From assembly GCA_949317995.1 (NCBI GenBank), contig OX439036.1, positions 7,792,356 through 7,856,355 on the forward strand: DNA of 64,000 bases. Direction: 5' to 3'. This document shows positions 29,924 to 43,051 of this stretch, piece by piece. The DNA comes from Acholoe squamosa. Its lineage: Eukaryota; Annelida; Polychaeta; Phyllodocida; Polynoidae. Under the pieces are notes generated by a model that had not been told where the DNA came from, did no database searches, and saw nothing but the letters and a program-made list of their open reading frames with translations. The position numbers and the translations under genes are program-made. Numbering within the stretch: position 1 is the first letter of the stretch; each line of letters starts with the position of its first letter.

Positions 29924-30923
29924 TTCAGGATCGTGTTTCTATAGTTTCCACAACTAGACACCCTCAAATCGTAGTGGGAGGTGTAAGAAATGACTCCATA
30001 CCAGTGACTACATAGTTAGCTCCAGTAGAGGCCTCAAAATAACTGCTGCTATTTATTCAACTACTGGCTCAATACACACCACTATGAAGTCATAGCACCC
30101 AGTCGTAGGGGCCACTATTGGCTACATAGTGACCAGTCATACCTCTTTCATGGTCTAGTATGCACTCCTGTGTTCAAATGAGCATAGGACCGCAGTAACT
30201 ACCGTAATGTCTCATATAGGAGCCGGACCTTTAAAAGAAACCTCCCTTGAATAGGGGTCGGGGTTAGAGGGCTGTCAAATCAATAGGGGCCGGGCCTTGA
30301 ATAGGGGCCTGGTGGGGCCAGTTTTTGGGGGTTTTATGAAGACAACTGAGACCCCCCAGCCCAAATGATGTATGCTCTGTTATTCTTTCTTAATAGTAGG
30401 GCTGAGGTGTGATATCCTTTGTAATTTTATTAGAAAGCCATGGTGGGTGAGGAGGGTTGGGTATGACAGGCATGACTGATTTGTAAGGCCTAGTTCTCTA
30501 TCTACACCACTGCATACTAGTAACTACATAGTGTGGCCGTTATGCTCAATTAGGTGAAACACCACACTTTTCCAAATTTGAAGAAAAAAACTTCCATCCC
30601 AGAGCCAAAGGCGCTGGCCAGAGGGTTTTAGGTAGTAGTGTAAAGAGCTCAGATTGGGTACATTTGAGCAAAGGAGTGCAGAGGGCTGCAGCTAAGGCTA
30701 CGCACTAATTATTCACATGGAGGGTTGTCATACCAGGATCCCTTATTGAGTCACTGCTGTGGTGGCAGGTGGATTTAGCCAGCAGGCAGTATGATCACCC
30801 AGTAATGTAGCCAGCTATTTAGTCACCAAGGCCAAAATCCTAAGATCACCTGATAAGATTTGACCCATCTCCAGTCGTAGCTGGCTGAACCTGTCGTGGA
30901 AACTATTGAAACACGATCCTGAA
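29924..30923. mobile_element. 1.0-kb inverted-repeat DNA transposon relic, copy 2
   Basis: Second copy of the preceding element in the same orientation, with ends TTCAGGATCGTGTTTC and GAAACACGATCCTGAA. It differs by substitutions and small deletions (for example about 80 bases missing around 30,370). No target duplication seen. Confidence 0.8.
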
Positions 30924-33900
30924 GTTTGAGTTTGAGTTTATAATTATACGAGACTTACCTCGTTCATTAGTTGAAGTAGAATTGCAGTTATTCTGAGGGA
31001 ACCCGTGGGGCTCAGATGAATGCACATTTATATTCAGTAATTGAGAGAGGACACTGGCAGACATGGGAAGTGGTCAAAGTCTTAAATTCACCTTTCTTGC
31101 TGGCTCCACTCATATTAGACCTACTCACAGGCCTTCTCAAAAACTTTCATGATTTAGGCTGGTCTTAACCCTCTATAAAAAAAACCTCTATAGCTTTGAT
31201 TCATGATGACCAATATTTTCAACAAGTAGGTCTACTAGAAGAAGGCCCTAAGACTTTCTCGAGACTCTACAGTTGGCCAATACTCCTCCCAACTGGTCCA
31301 TTTTTACCAGCCGTCACTCAAATTCCTACTCCCTGTACTTTATGCCTATCTCTAGCTGTCTTGAGGACCAGAAAGATATAGGTTGTGCTCTCAGAACCAA
31401 TATCTGCTATATTGCTACAAAGGTAATGCTGGCCTATAGAAGAAATTAGTTTAAGGTTTCAATCTTCTAAGATGATATAAGATAGGCACTATTCCTTGAT
31501 GTTTCTGGGTATGAGCAAACAGCATTAGATCTAACAAGCTTCTAAGGCAGTAGCCAGACAGGGTATTGGGCTCTACCTTCCTCTCTACTTGGTGTCAAGT
31601 AAAAGGACTAGTTAACAAACATCCAAACACTAACATGGTTCATAGAAAAAGGTGCCTTAAATTTGTAATATACAGTATCAGTAGCAATGTAGCTCTCCAC
31701 TGAGTCAATATGCTTAGCCTTGAAGCATAGATGGACAACAAAGTCAGCTCCCATAGGGAAACTGCAATATGATGAGGCCCTAAAAGGAGCACGGGAAATT
31801 TGGCATTAAGAGCATACCCCATATCCCTCTGGACACATAGAGATAGGCAGAAAGTGAGGGGAGTATAAATCGGATTGACAGGTGGTAGAAATGGAGCTTT
31901 TCTGAGAATGTTGGCGAACTGTATAGTTGGTCAATGAGACCTTGTCCTTATCATTGCCAATCGATCTCACTGCCTTAGCTTCAGGTTTATACCCTCAACC
32001 TACCCTAAGGCGGCACACACCCAAATCAACCTAGATATGGAAGGGGATCAGACAGTTGCTGACACTTCAGGTTTTAGCAAAGGCCCAGAAGGACGGGGAG
32101 GGAGCTGCTAGACTTACTCAAATTTATAGTCCACCAGGTGAAGATGTTATCTTCCTATGGATCTTCTTAGAAAATGATTAACATGCGTCAAGGAAATACA
32201 GGCTTCACATATATGTGTGTTGGAAGTAGGAAATTTCAAAAGACAATTAAAAGATTAGCAGCTCACAATTATATACCATTCCTCTAACAGTCCTGCAGAC
32301 AGTCTTAAATTAAAAGGCACTACTTCAGCCACCTGCTTCTGACAGTTTCCTATCTCACCAATGATAGATAAATATATTTCTGTCTCTTTTGGCTCAGTGC
32401 ACCTGCTCCTCATAGGGGTCATCTTTGAAACTACATTACCGGTACACCAGCTGCACCACCTGAACCTGGCATGGATAATGCTAGCCACTCGCCAAATCGC
32501 CAATGGCAAACCCAAGCTCAATTTGGCTAATGCCAGGCCCTCAAAATTCGCCAAATTGGCTAATAGCGATGCCAACCTGAGTGACTCTTAAGATTGCAAT
32601 TGTTAGAATTTTTCAGATCCAAAGTTGCGACAATTTTTGTTCAATGGATTCGTAACAATACAAATCTAGCTAGTATAACAGTTCATGAATCACCTTGGTT
32701 AGCCTGAGCTAACCATGGCAAGGACAGATTTCTAAACAATAAGTACTTTTTTTTACCCAACTCATTGGAATATCGGGAATAAAATGTTGAGCTATCTATA
32801 TCAGACGTCTAATTCATTAGTTGCAAAAGTTATTTGGGTAATCGATTCTGCATTTGGCTAAATAAAATATGGACAAAATCGCCAAATAGGCTAATAGAAT
32901 ATGAGTCCTAACATTATCCCAGTGCCTGGCATTTGATAAACGAGAGGGAGCAGTGTAGAGAGGGCTGGACTGTAAAAAGAAATGTCATCAAATAACGAAG
33001 CATTTCTCGTCCCAAAGTTGCTAGAGATCCATCGTTATATTCAAAAAGATGTCGCGATTTTCACAGAGATTATATCTACCAGCGCACTGCCACCTGGAGT
33101 TTCTTGTAAAACTACAGTGGCTGCCTATGGTATAATTACGATGGTTCTCTGTTCAGTTTTATGAGAATCCCTGGTAGATTCAACAGTCGTTTTTTTACAG
33201 GTTGGGTAGGTAGATGGAGGGGGCTCTCTTATAGATAGGTAAGGTGAGTCAAGTATTGGGGCAGGTTCACTTTGGGTTTACTTCCTCCCATATGACAACC
33301 TTTTCCTATTTGCCATTACAAACCTAAAGGCAACTGGAAACTTTCCAACAGGAACACAGATTATTGCCATAGAATGCTTGCTAATTGGCAAACTCTAGGT
33401 TGGAATCTTTTTATCATCATCCCAACGATCATCAATTGCTACTGCCAGAAAATATCTTATAATTTCGACTTTTGTTCTGTTTCTAAACTCTAAAATTCAG
33501 GCATGTAAAGAGGCTTTTACATTAGTAAGTGGGCTCTTAGTCAATGGTTTTACTGGAGTATTAGATTAAACCTCGGCCATTGGTCCATTAGAAGTCACCT
33601 AATGCCTCATCACTTTTGTTTTTGTTTTTACTATTTCTAACAAGGTTAAGTACCTAATAGGCATTGCTTTATCATCCAGATACGTCAGGGCTCTCCTGGC
33701 ATTATTATCATATAAGCCATGCTTAATTCATGTATCAAAATGCTGAAAGCCCATATCACACAGAATCAACAGATAGCATTTAAAGCATCAATTGATATAT
33801 GAGACAGCTTTAGAAGTTTGCAGATTGTCTGACCAGGAGGGTAGTAAAACAAAACCTAATGAAGTATTGGCCCTGCATGTGTAGATGTTTAAAGGATAGA

Positions 33901-36900
33901 ACATGCTATTTCGGTTAAGTGTGTTGCATAGATGCATATTGGTCATCGAGATATATTATGAAGAAAGCCCTGGTAGGATACTCACAATGGAGGTGCAAAA
34001 TATATGATAGTGACCATACTGTGTTGTGACATAGGTGTTTGTATGGTGTCAGTCTTAGAGGGTGATATAAGAAGCAATAAAGTGCTGACTGTGCAGGTTT
34101 AGTGATACCCCCCACTCAGGGTGGTATCATCAGAGACTCATATCAGCCATTATGGTGCCTATACATGGGTAAAAAGTGACGGTCGTGACGCTTGTGGCGG
34201 AGGGGTTTTAAAAAGTGATGGCTGTGATGCAGAGGTTTTAGAAGATGATGGACAGCCGTAATTTCAGAGGTTCCGAGTACATTGTCATATACATAAAAAG
34301 TGATGGAGTGAAGCTCCATCCTTCCAAAAAAGTGTCGGTGTGACATCCTGAAAATTTTGAGCACCCATGTATAGGCACATTATGAATCACCTAGGTATTA
34401 AGGGTAATTGAATTTATTAACTTATCCCAAAAGGTTTTATTACCTAATACCAGTCTGGCCAGTTTACTATGCACCTTATATGACTACAGAGTGTACTGAT
34501 GAGTGGTGGTCATTTTCTATCAAAATCCATACATGACCTGTTACTCACCATGGCTGTATATAAAATGCAGTTAATATATAGGGTTGTGGTGCACAAATAC
34601 ACTAATGTCAGTTTATTCTAGCAGGAGATATTATTTAACATTAATTGATTTAGATTTTCTTTCTCAAAATCTCTTAGCGTTTGTGGTGAAGCAATTTTTC
34701 TTAGCACTGTTTCACTGAAATAAGAAAATATTGATAGGAAAAAAATAAATTTAAACTTCATTACCTAAAGTATCATCAATGATACATGTCCTATTCATTA
34801 TGGCAGTCTTTATCTTATGTCAATAACTTCTTCCCGTAGAGATAGCATTGCGGGACTGATCGCCCCACCCCCAGTGGTGTAACGTGTGCCGATCCACCAC
34901 AGTGGCCGATCCGGTACCGTAGCCTCGTTCCGGGTGCATGTAAACATTCAAAATGGCGGACCGGCGCTCGTACTGATCCACCCCTCGGGGGTGTCAGTGG
35001 AGACATCCCCCTCGTGGTGGATCGGCCACCCTGTACACCATGGTCGTTTAGTTCTCTCTATTTATGTCACAATGAAATAACACTAGTTTCAGTATTGCAT
35101 CACTCTGTCCACTCTAATACATAGCAAATGGATGCAAATACAAATACCTTGAGAGCAAGATCAGAGTGGTTACAATCCATTTACCTTGATCATCCAGTAC
35201 ATAAGGTGTGATGGTGCAGGGATGTTTTTGGTGGCTTGAGGGTCTGTTAGGTGAATGGAGGATAGATAGGTTAACAAGAGACGGGATCTTAACACGCTAG
35301 CTGGCCATTGGGATCTGGCATTGTTATGTGGTTACAGTAGGTTGTGGTTACTGTCTGGTGCAAAGATGTATGTCGGGGATCTACTGGTTAAGTAACCAAT
35401 GCCATTGGATATTTGGGAAACTATTCAATGAACATTCATGTGACACATAATTATTTGCTTTACATGATGTGTCTATGATCGAAAGCCTACAAATCCAATA
35501 CATTTCCTTCTTTATTAGGGATTAATGATTAATGCCACTTGAAATAAAGAAGCGGGGACCCTCGAGCAAACAAACATTCAAGTAGAAAAAGAACAGTAAC
35601 CCATTGTACCACTCATGAAAGGGAATAATGACTAGATTCACTTTTTCACCTCAATAGAGTATAGTAATGAGGTTTTACTACCTAATATCAGCTCAAGCAT
35701 CCATCCCCTCACAATCACCTCTCGGTCCAAGGAGACTTTGGTGCCTTGACCTTTCACTTGAGCATTTGTCTATATTCCACACCAGGTAGAGAGGAGGGGC
35801 TATTAAAATCCCCCATGTACATCTACTGTCTAGAAGACCTGTTAGAGCTACTTCAGTTTGGCTGTATCTCATTTCAAGAGTCATTAATGACTAGCGCCCG
35901 CCTCATTTCTGAACTAAACTTAGTCTTGAGCTGAATTCTCATTCTATACATTGGAGTTTTCTAGCAGTGTAGGAAATCTAGGTATTGTGAACATATATCC
36001 TATACATGTCCTGGGTACCTACAGATAAGCAGAAAGTGAGGAGAGTAGAAATTGGAGTGACGGCTAGTGGTAATAGACCTATTGGGGTAAAGTTGGCCAA
36101 CTGCTGTAGTCTCCTGAGAGTCAGTCAATAGGACCTTGTCCTTTATCATCGACTCCAATCTCTATCTTACTGCCTCCCACAGGGCTTACAGCCCAGATAC
36201 CCCTAACCCACCCAGACATCCTGCTCACTTGGATAACCAAGGATATGGAATGGGAATCAGACAGGAGCTCACAGTTTATGATAAAGCAATTCAGGGTGGA
36301 GACAGTTTGAATGTTTTTTTGTTCTCTTTATAGTTATGTAAGGTCAGTCCCGTTTATGGCCAAATACACCAGACACTTCCTTGCTATATGACAACTTCCT
36401 TATTTGCCATTGGAGGCCGACAGCTTATTGAGAATCCTCTAACAGTGACAAGATTACTTTCAGAGATTAATAATAGTATGCCAATTTATTAAACTCCACC
36501 TTCCTAATTGAAATACCTCTTTAGCAGTGCATTATTCTATGGCAGGCCAGTTTTATAAGCATAACATTTGTTTGTGTCATGGAATTTACCGTTTGCAGCA
36601 TCTAAATAAGCTTTCAAATATATAATGATTGCACTCTTAGTTTCTACATGGATGAGTATCAAATTGAACCTGAGCCACTAGTCCATTAGGAGTCAAATAC
36701 TGCCCCATAGTTTTTGTTTCTTTAACCTTTGTAGCAAGGCTGAGTATCTGATTTTAACCATCCACAGACTTTCAGTTGTTCCTGACAATAGTGCATTATT
36801 GCCATACAAGCAATGCTCAATTTATGTATTACATCTAGATGCTGAAAGTTCACAAAATCAGAAGATGCCCAATTAAACATAGATTGACATATGAGACAGT

Positions 36901-37244
36901 TGTAGAAGAGAAGGTTAAATTGTGCACAGGGCCTGACTAAGAGGATAGTAAAAGCGGATGCAATAATGGTAAAGGTGAACGATGAGCAGTTTGAGCTGAC
37001 CGTTTCTTCACGAGCGCTTTCTGCCCGTTCCACATGAGGCCGATAGGCCGAGTGCGGAGTGGGCAGGAATTATTGGTTCTCAGGCTGGTGAATATCCTTC
37101 ACTGAATCACCCCATTTATGTCAAGGTGTTTGGGTTGATATATATGATTTACTGTGTATGCCCATTTCTCATCACAATAAATACAGAAAGCTACGGTGGG
37201 TTACTCACTTTGGCTGTACAAAATGTATGACATAAACCATATTG

Positions 37245-37718
37245 CACTGAAAACCCTTCTGATTTTTAAACTCGTCAGATTGAGGACCTATAGTCGTCCG
37301 AAGAGGTATACGCAGGGGGCAGCACCTTACAGGGAGTGAAATCCCTTAGTCTACCTCTCCCCAGTATGAGTATATGGCATTATGTTGACAATATGTAACA
37401 AACTCACAAGGTGGCAGGTATTTGCCACTCATGTTTGGTGATCAGGCCTTCAATTTTCAACTGAAGGTCTTCCCCGCTGAGGGCTTTAGGTGCTCAAGTT
37501 GATGATACCCAAATCTACTGCTTTGGGTAGTCAGATTGAGGACCCAAGGTAGTCAGCAAAAACGTTGCCACTTTAACAACCTTATGTAATCAGTTTGACT
37601 ACATTGGTTGAGTATGTTGACCTAAACCCATCATGTTGACTACCCTGTGTGCTCAATCTCATGACCTAAGGTTGTAGATTTGGGTATCGTCAGTCTGACG
37701 ACCTTAGGGCTTTCAGTG
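37245..37718. mobile_element. Inverted-repeat element with CACTGAAAA-type ends, copy 2
   Basis: Ends CACTGAAAACC and GGCTTTCAGTG. The interior has CTCGTCAGATTGAGGACC, GTAGTCAG and GACGACCTTAGG words like the copy at 24,821. No protein. Confidence 0.55.
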
Positions 37719-39798
37719 TGGCTTTTAACTGACAGGTGTGTGTGGTGTCAGTCTAAGAGGGTAATAATATAAGTATTATAAGAGGAAGCTATGAATTGCT
37801 GACTGTAAAAGTTTAGTGATCCCCCCCACTCAGGTTGGTATCATCTCAACCAGTTAATCACCTATCACCTCATATGTCAGCTGTGTGGGGTAATTGAATT
37901 TATTACTCTACCCCCAATAGGGTTATAGCCTTACATTATATAGTGATATCGTTTTATTACCTAATATCGGCGTGAGCAGGTTACAACACACCTTTAACCT
38001 GTTTTATGAATGCGCAGTGCATTGATAAAAGAAGGCAATTTTCCATCATGGAGCATGTTTGGTGTCATGGTGAATAACTAACCATGAATGTTGTATACTG
38101 ACCACATATGTTTACAACAAGAGGGACTGTGGCACGTAAAGACACTAGTGACCACTTATTCTAGCTGATGATGCCCTTGGCTATTGAAAGGTATGGGGAG
38201 GTCTAGATACTGGGAAGCTCTCAGGCTTGGTGGAGAGGTGCTCAAATTTCCTCAGGCACTAAAATAAGGATATATGTATGAACATTTGATCTCAATTAAA
38301 GTGATCATTGTTTAGACATTCATAGCAGTGGGATGCACATGTAAAGATGTACACTCTCAGCCCCCAACTGTTGATCGATGCTAACTACCCCTGTAAGTAG
38401 GCAGTCGAACCACAGGTAACTATATTGCAATATACATCCAGTATAGGCCTTCATGCCTGTACAAGGTAATACTGTAAGGCACAATACAAAGTGAGCGGGC
38501 TGACAGTGTATGTAAAATTTTAGAATTTAGAAGTATTTTCTTTATTCTGGGAGTCTTTACACTAATATCTACAGTGAGAGAATACTAGTTGTCAATATTG
38601 TATCACTTTGTTCACCGTCCATTCACCTTTGATCATGGGCACATAGAGTGTCTGTGCCATTTAGAGGGTATGTTAGGTGTGTGTAGGACAGATAGACAAA
38701 CTAGCAATTTAGATGAACCTTGAACATGCCAACTGTCCAATGGTCTGTGGTTACAGTTGGCTCTAGGTGCCATCTGCTGCAAAAGTGTTTACTGAAGATC
38801 TACTCGTTTATTTACCAGACGCCTTTAATTCTACATTTTGGAAGCCATTGAATGACCATTCCTAGATGACACATATTTGTTTTGAATGATATGCCTATTA
38901 TTGTAAGCCTGTAAATCTCATATAAAGTTTAGTCTTTATTAGTAATAGGGGAATACTCATTTGGCAGCTTGAAATAAAGGGGAGGGAACCCTTGAACAAA
39001 CAAACATTCAAGTAGACAACATCAATTACCCATTGTATCTCTCAATAAAGAGACTGATGTGTTTTTGTGTTCATCTTTTCTGTGCATAATTTATTAGGTA
39101 GTATTGAGCCTATAACCACTGCCTTCTTCTTATATCTACTCCTTTACTTCCTCTCCACAAACACCTCAGGCAATAACTCAACACCATCCACCTCCTCACA
39201 ATCACCTCGGGTCCAAACGGACTTTTGTGTCTGCACCTTCCATTGAGGCCTTCGTATAATTCCACAGCAAGTAGAGAGGGGGGCTGTGCCAAATTCCCCA
39301 TGTATGGCCACTGTTTGAGAGGACTGTTAAAGGTACTTCAGTTTGGCTGTACATATCTCATGTCAAGAGTCAACTAGTGCCCACCTCATTTTTGAAGTAA
39401 GTCTTGAGCAGAATTTTTCTTCTACACATTGGAGTTAAACTTTCTAACAATGTGGGAATCTGGGTATTGGGAACATATCCTATACATTTCCTGGGTACTT
39501 ACAGATAGGCAAAAAGTGAGGGGATCAGAGTGACGGCTAGTAGAAATAGACCTATGGGGCAAGTCAGCCAACTGAAGTCTCTCGAGAGTTAGTCGATAGA
39601 ACCTTGTCCTTATCATTGACTCCAATCTCTATCTCATTGCCTTCCCTCCAGGCTTACGACCCTGATACCCCTAAACCTACCGAGATATTGTGCTCACTTA
39701 GATAACCAAGGATATGGTATTGGAATAAGACAGGAACTCACAGTTTACGATTCAGCAAAAAGTCTGGAGGAGGGCGCTGCTAGTACGGATTTATCTAC

Positions 39799-39850
39799 TT
39801 AGGTGACCTGGTGAAATTAGTTTATAAACTAATTTCACCAGGTCACCTAA
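39799..39850. repeat. Perfect 52-bp palindrome without spacer
   Basis: TTAGGTGACCTGGTGAAATT... is followed directly by its exact complement; 26-base arms, centre between 39,824 and 39,825, no mismatch. It stands alone in AT-rich DNA. Perfect spacerless palindromes are usually recent. Confidence 0.9.
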
Positions 39851-42394
39851 ATATAAATATAAATATTGGTTAATAAATTCATTTTAATCTTTGTGCATGT
39901 TTCTTCATCGGTCTCTACTCCCTGAATGCTCCTGAAAAAAAGAATTCCTGCAGATCTCCTTAAAAATGAGGATTATCTTGTGTCAAAGAAATACAGTGTA
40001 TTTTTGTGTACAGAGTGTTGGAAGTTTTAAAAGTCAATTGAAAAGTGGAGCTACTCACGATTTCAAATGGTGTTACTATTTCTCCAACAGTACTTTCAGA
40101 CAGGCTTAGATTAAGAGGCAGTGCTTCAAACACCTGGCTCTTATCACTGGTGGGCAAATATATTATTGTGAATTTTCACCATACATCATTTTTATATAAG
40201 GGTCATCTTTGGTACTATTGTACAGATTGCGTGTATGAGGGGGGGGCAGAAGGGAGTCTGAAGGGAGATAGTTTGTATGTTGTCTTCTTTATTATAGATA
40301 TGTTAGGTCAATCTTATATAGGGACAGATTTTCTATATGGCTACTTCTTTTATTATCCATTGCAAACTCGAAGCCAACCGAAAATCTTCCAACATAATGC
40401 TTTTAGACAATAATAGTATGCACATTTGTTGAAGTCAACCTTCCCAGCCTTCCTAATTACAAAATGTTTTCGCATCATCCAACCATTCATCCAATAGTAA
40501 CTAACTCCCTATCTAAAGTTAGTTCCGTGCTATTAACTCTTTTGCTAATGGAACTCAGGAGGTTTTTAAGTGATTAAGGACTTTATTGGTTCATGATTAA
40601 TTCGCAGATTGAACCTCAGCCATTAGTCCATCAGGAATCACATTATGCCCTTTAGCTTCTTTTTCTTTACTATTTAATGCAAGGTTATGGAACTAATAGG
40701 CATTGCTACATCGAGTGGATATTTATGACCTTAGCTAACATTAAAGAAATATGGCCATATCATTCAAGCAATATAATTGTGTATCAGAATACAAAATCAG
40801 TAGATGGTCAATAATGCGTTAATATCTAAGAGAGTTTTTGCAGAGTAGGTAAAATATGCCAGGAGCAAGACTGAGAGGCCTGTACGTTTATAACTATTAA
40901 GTGTTGACTTTGCATGATTAAGGGAAAACGTCAGGGGGCATCCATCTGAACTTGCATCATCTTCCGCTGAGTTTAGGGTTTAATTAAATCTACTTTCCTT
41001 GCAAACACCACCACACATGTATTGTATGACCAGTGTAAGTACAAATGGCTAGTTAGACCTTCAATAGAACTGCAGACAGCCCATAATGGTCACTTTGATA
41101 TTTAGAAAGCAGAGGCGATTTACTCACGTTGTCTCTACAACATATATAACATTGACCAGGTATGTATGGTGCCTGTGTAAGAGGATAAATTAGGAAGAAG
41201 CAATAAGGTGCTGACTGCTCAGGGTGGTATCATCAGGGACCCATCTGAACCAGCCTTTATTAAACACCTCAGACCCCACACTTCAGTTATCTAGGGTAAT
41301 TTAATTTATTACTCCAGTAGGGTGAAGGCCTCGTAGTGTACAGTAATGAGGTTTTACTACCTGATATCAGCATGAGCAGGTTACTTAGTATCTTTTAACC
41401 TTTTATAAATACACATTTTCTTATCATGGAGGATGCATGTGTACAGTCCCAGTGTGTCACTCACTTTGGCTGCACAGCTGTAGGACACACGCCTCAGTTG
41501 GTTATAATTGAAAGGACTGTACTGTAATAGTGGCAGCTTAATCTGGCAGACAGGCACATTACTGGCCATTAATTGGTTTAGAGTGGTGAATGCTCAGAGG
41601 AGAGCTGCATTTCCCCATGCACTGTTTTGATTCTAAAATGAGAAAACATGTATAAAGAATACAGAATTTTAATTCTATTCAATATAAATCTTTCTATACA
41701 GGCCAATCTCGCCTGGTCAGCATTCTAGGGAATAATTCTCTTGTATGTCCCAATTTAGTGGGGAATATTACTATGCAGAGTACCGGCCGACATTCTACCA
41801 CTACAGCAACTAGTGACATTCTACCACTACAGCAACTAGTGCCAGTGACGAGTCACCCTACTAGTCGAGATGGGGCCAGCTTGAGTCCAGGCACTAAGCT
41901 AAATACATGTGGTCCTCAAGAATGCAATGCAATGATACTAGTTCTCAATATTGCATCGTTTTGTCCTGAGCAAAAGATAGTGAAACATTATCATATTGGA
42001 TGCAAGACAAACCTAGAGCATGAGATCAAAGTGGGTACCAGTCATTTGATCATTGGGGACGTAGAGTGTGTGGGGCGTGTGTGGAGGACAGATAGATAAA
42101 CATGTCTGTGGTTACAGTTTGCTGTTGGTGCTGTCTGCTGCTACAATATCGTGTAATAACCCTCAGTCCTCAATTCTCGTGCACCTTTGTTTATTTCCAA
42201 CCTTGTAAAACCCTCTTACTTAATCAAATTGAATTGTGTGGCCAAACAATGGCTCCGCAACGTCCCAATCCTAGCACCAGGTGCAGTATTAAGCCGAGCG
42301 ATTAAGCAACCTGACTTAACAATCACTTCTTTATGTACAATGATACCGTATATGTTGGGAGATATTGATTTTGTGTTATTTTTTCTCTTTGCAG

Positions 42395-43051
42395 ATGATA
42401 TGACCTATAACCAAAAAAACATGAAGCATCATCAACCTAACAACCAACACCACATACCCAGAACCATGGCTCCCTGTACAACCCCTGGATTATTACCCTC
42501 AGCTAGGATTTACCTACCTTATCTGTTACTACTGGTACTACTCTACATCCCTACCTTCACCCTAAGTCAGACTACTAATTCAACTACTACTACTACTCCT
42601 ACTACTACTACTACTACTACTACTATTGATACCACTACTACTAATGCCCCTAGTACCACTACATCTACCACTGCAACATCTACCAAGGTCCTGGAGCCTA
42701 TTTACCCTGCTACTACACCCCAGCCACCCTTGTACCACAATCTTAACCCTCTGGAGGATCTACCCCCTACCAGCACCAAACCTGAGATATCCATGGAGGA
42801 CACTTATTCCTTCCTACAACCTGGGATGTCCTATGTTGAGTATAGACCTCAATGGGAGGTACCCCTGGAGAGATGGGGGCTGGAGTTTAGTTTCCGGACA
42901 CATAAGACAAGTACATTTTTGCTGCATTCTTCATTTGTGAGGGGAAGTATGGAGGGGTACAGCGCTAATCTGTGGGTGACGCTGAAAAAGGGGGTGCTGC
43001 ATGTGACACATATGTACCATGATGAGAGCTACACCCTCAAACTGGGCAAAG
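42395..43051 (+). CDS. Host gene exon: signal peptide, Thr-rich stretch, start of LamG domain
   Basis: A textbook acceptor (TTTTTTCTCTTTGCAG) ends at 42,394 and a GTGAGT donor starts at 43,052. In-frame ATGs are at 42,400 and 42,466; the second (aaccATGG) has the better context and lies directly ahead of a hydrophobic signal peptide. From it 195 codons plus one base are read (phase 1 donor). A run of Thr from ACT repeats (about 42,575-42,670) forms a mucin-like stalk. The last 85 residues resemble the first half of a laminin-G/neurexin (LNS) domain: an aromatic-rich strand, EFSFRTH, LWVTLKKGVLHV. A secreted or membrane adhesion protein of neurexin type is likely, but the specific gene is not certain. 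The remaining exons are not found to the right in this window, so the following intron would be over 20 kb. Confidence 0.65.

Larger units (their letters stand above)
30924..42394. repeat. Diverged tandem units of 3.5-4.2 kb, no gene accepted
   Basis: Shared segments recur in order: the AGATAGGCAGAAAGTGAGG segment with CCTTGTCCTT at about 31,850, 36,020 and 39,490; the GTGTCAGTCTWAGAGGG...GATACC..CTCAGG segment at about 34,040, 37,750 and 41,165; the GTGGTTACAGT..G segment at about 35,330, 38,750 and 42,105; GAACAAACAAACATTCAAGTAG-like words at about 35,565 and 38,990. Spacing is 4.2 and 3.5 kb. A short frame conserved between 32,255-32,350 and 40,040-40,140 on the minus strand, each next to a GTGAG word, may be a fossil exon but is too decayed to call. 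Confidence 0.6.

Noticed and set aside
32255..32575. 106-codon minus-strand frame, partly shared with 39,960-40,157
   Set aside because: Only a short part is shared, with many changes; GTGAG next to both could mark a fossil exon, but the evidence is too thin.
34855..35045. GC-rich block with repeated GATCC and GGATCGGCC words
   Set aside because: Inverted pairs exist, but the arms do not align well enough by eye to call a fold-back element; mentioned only as possibly related.
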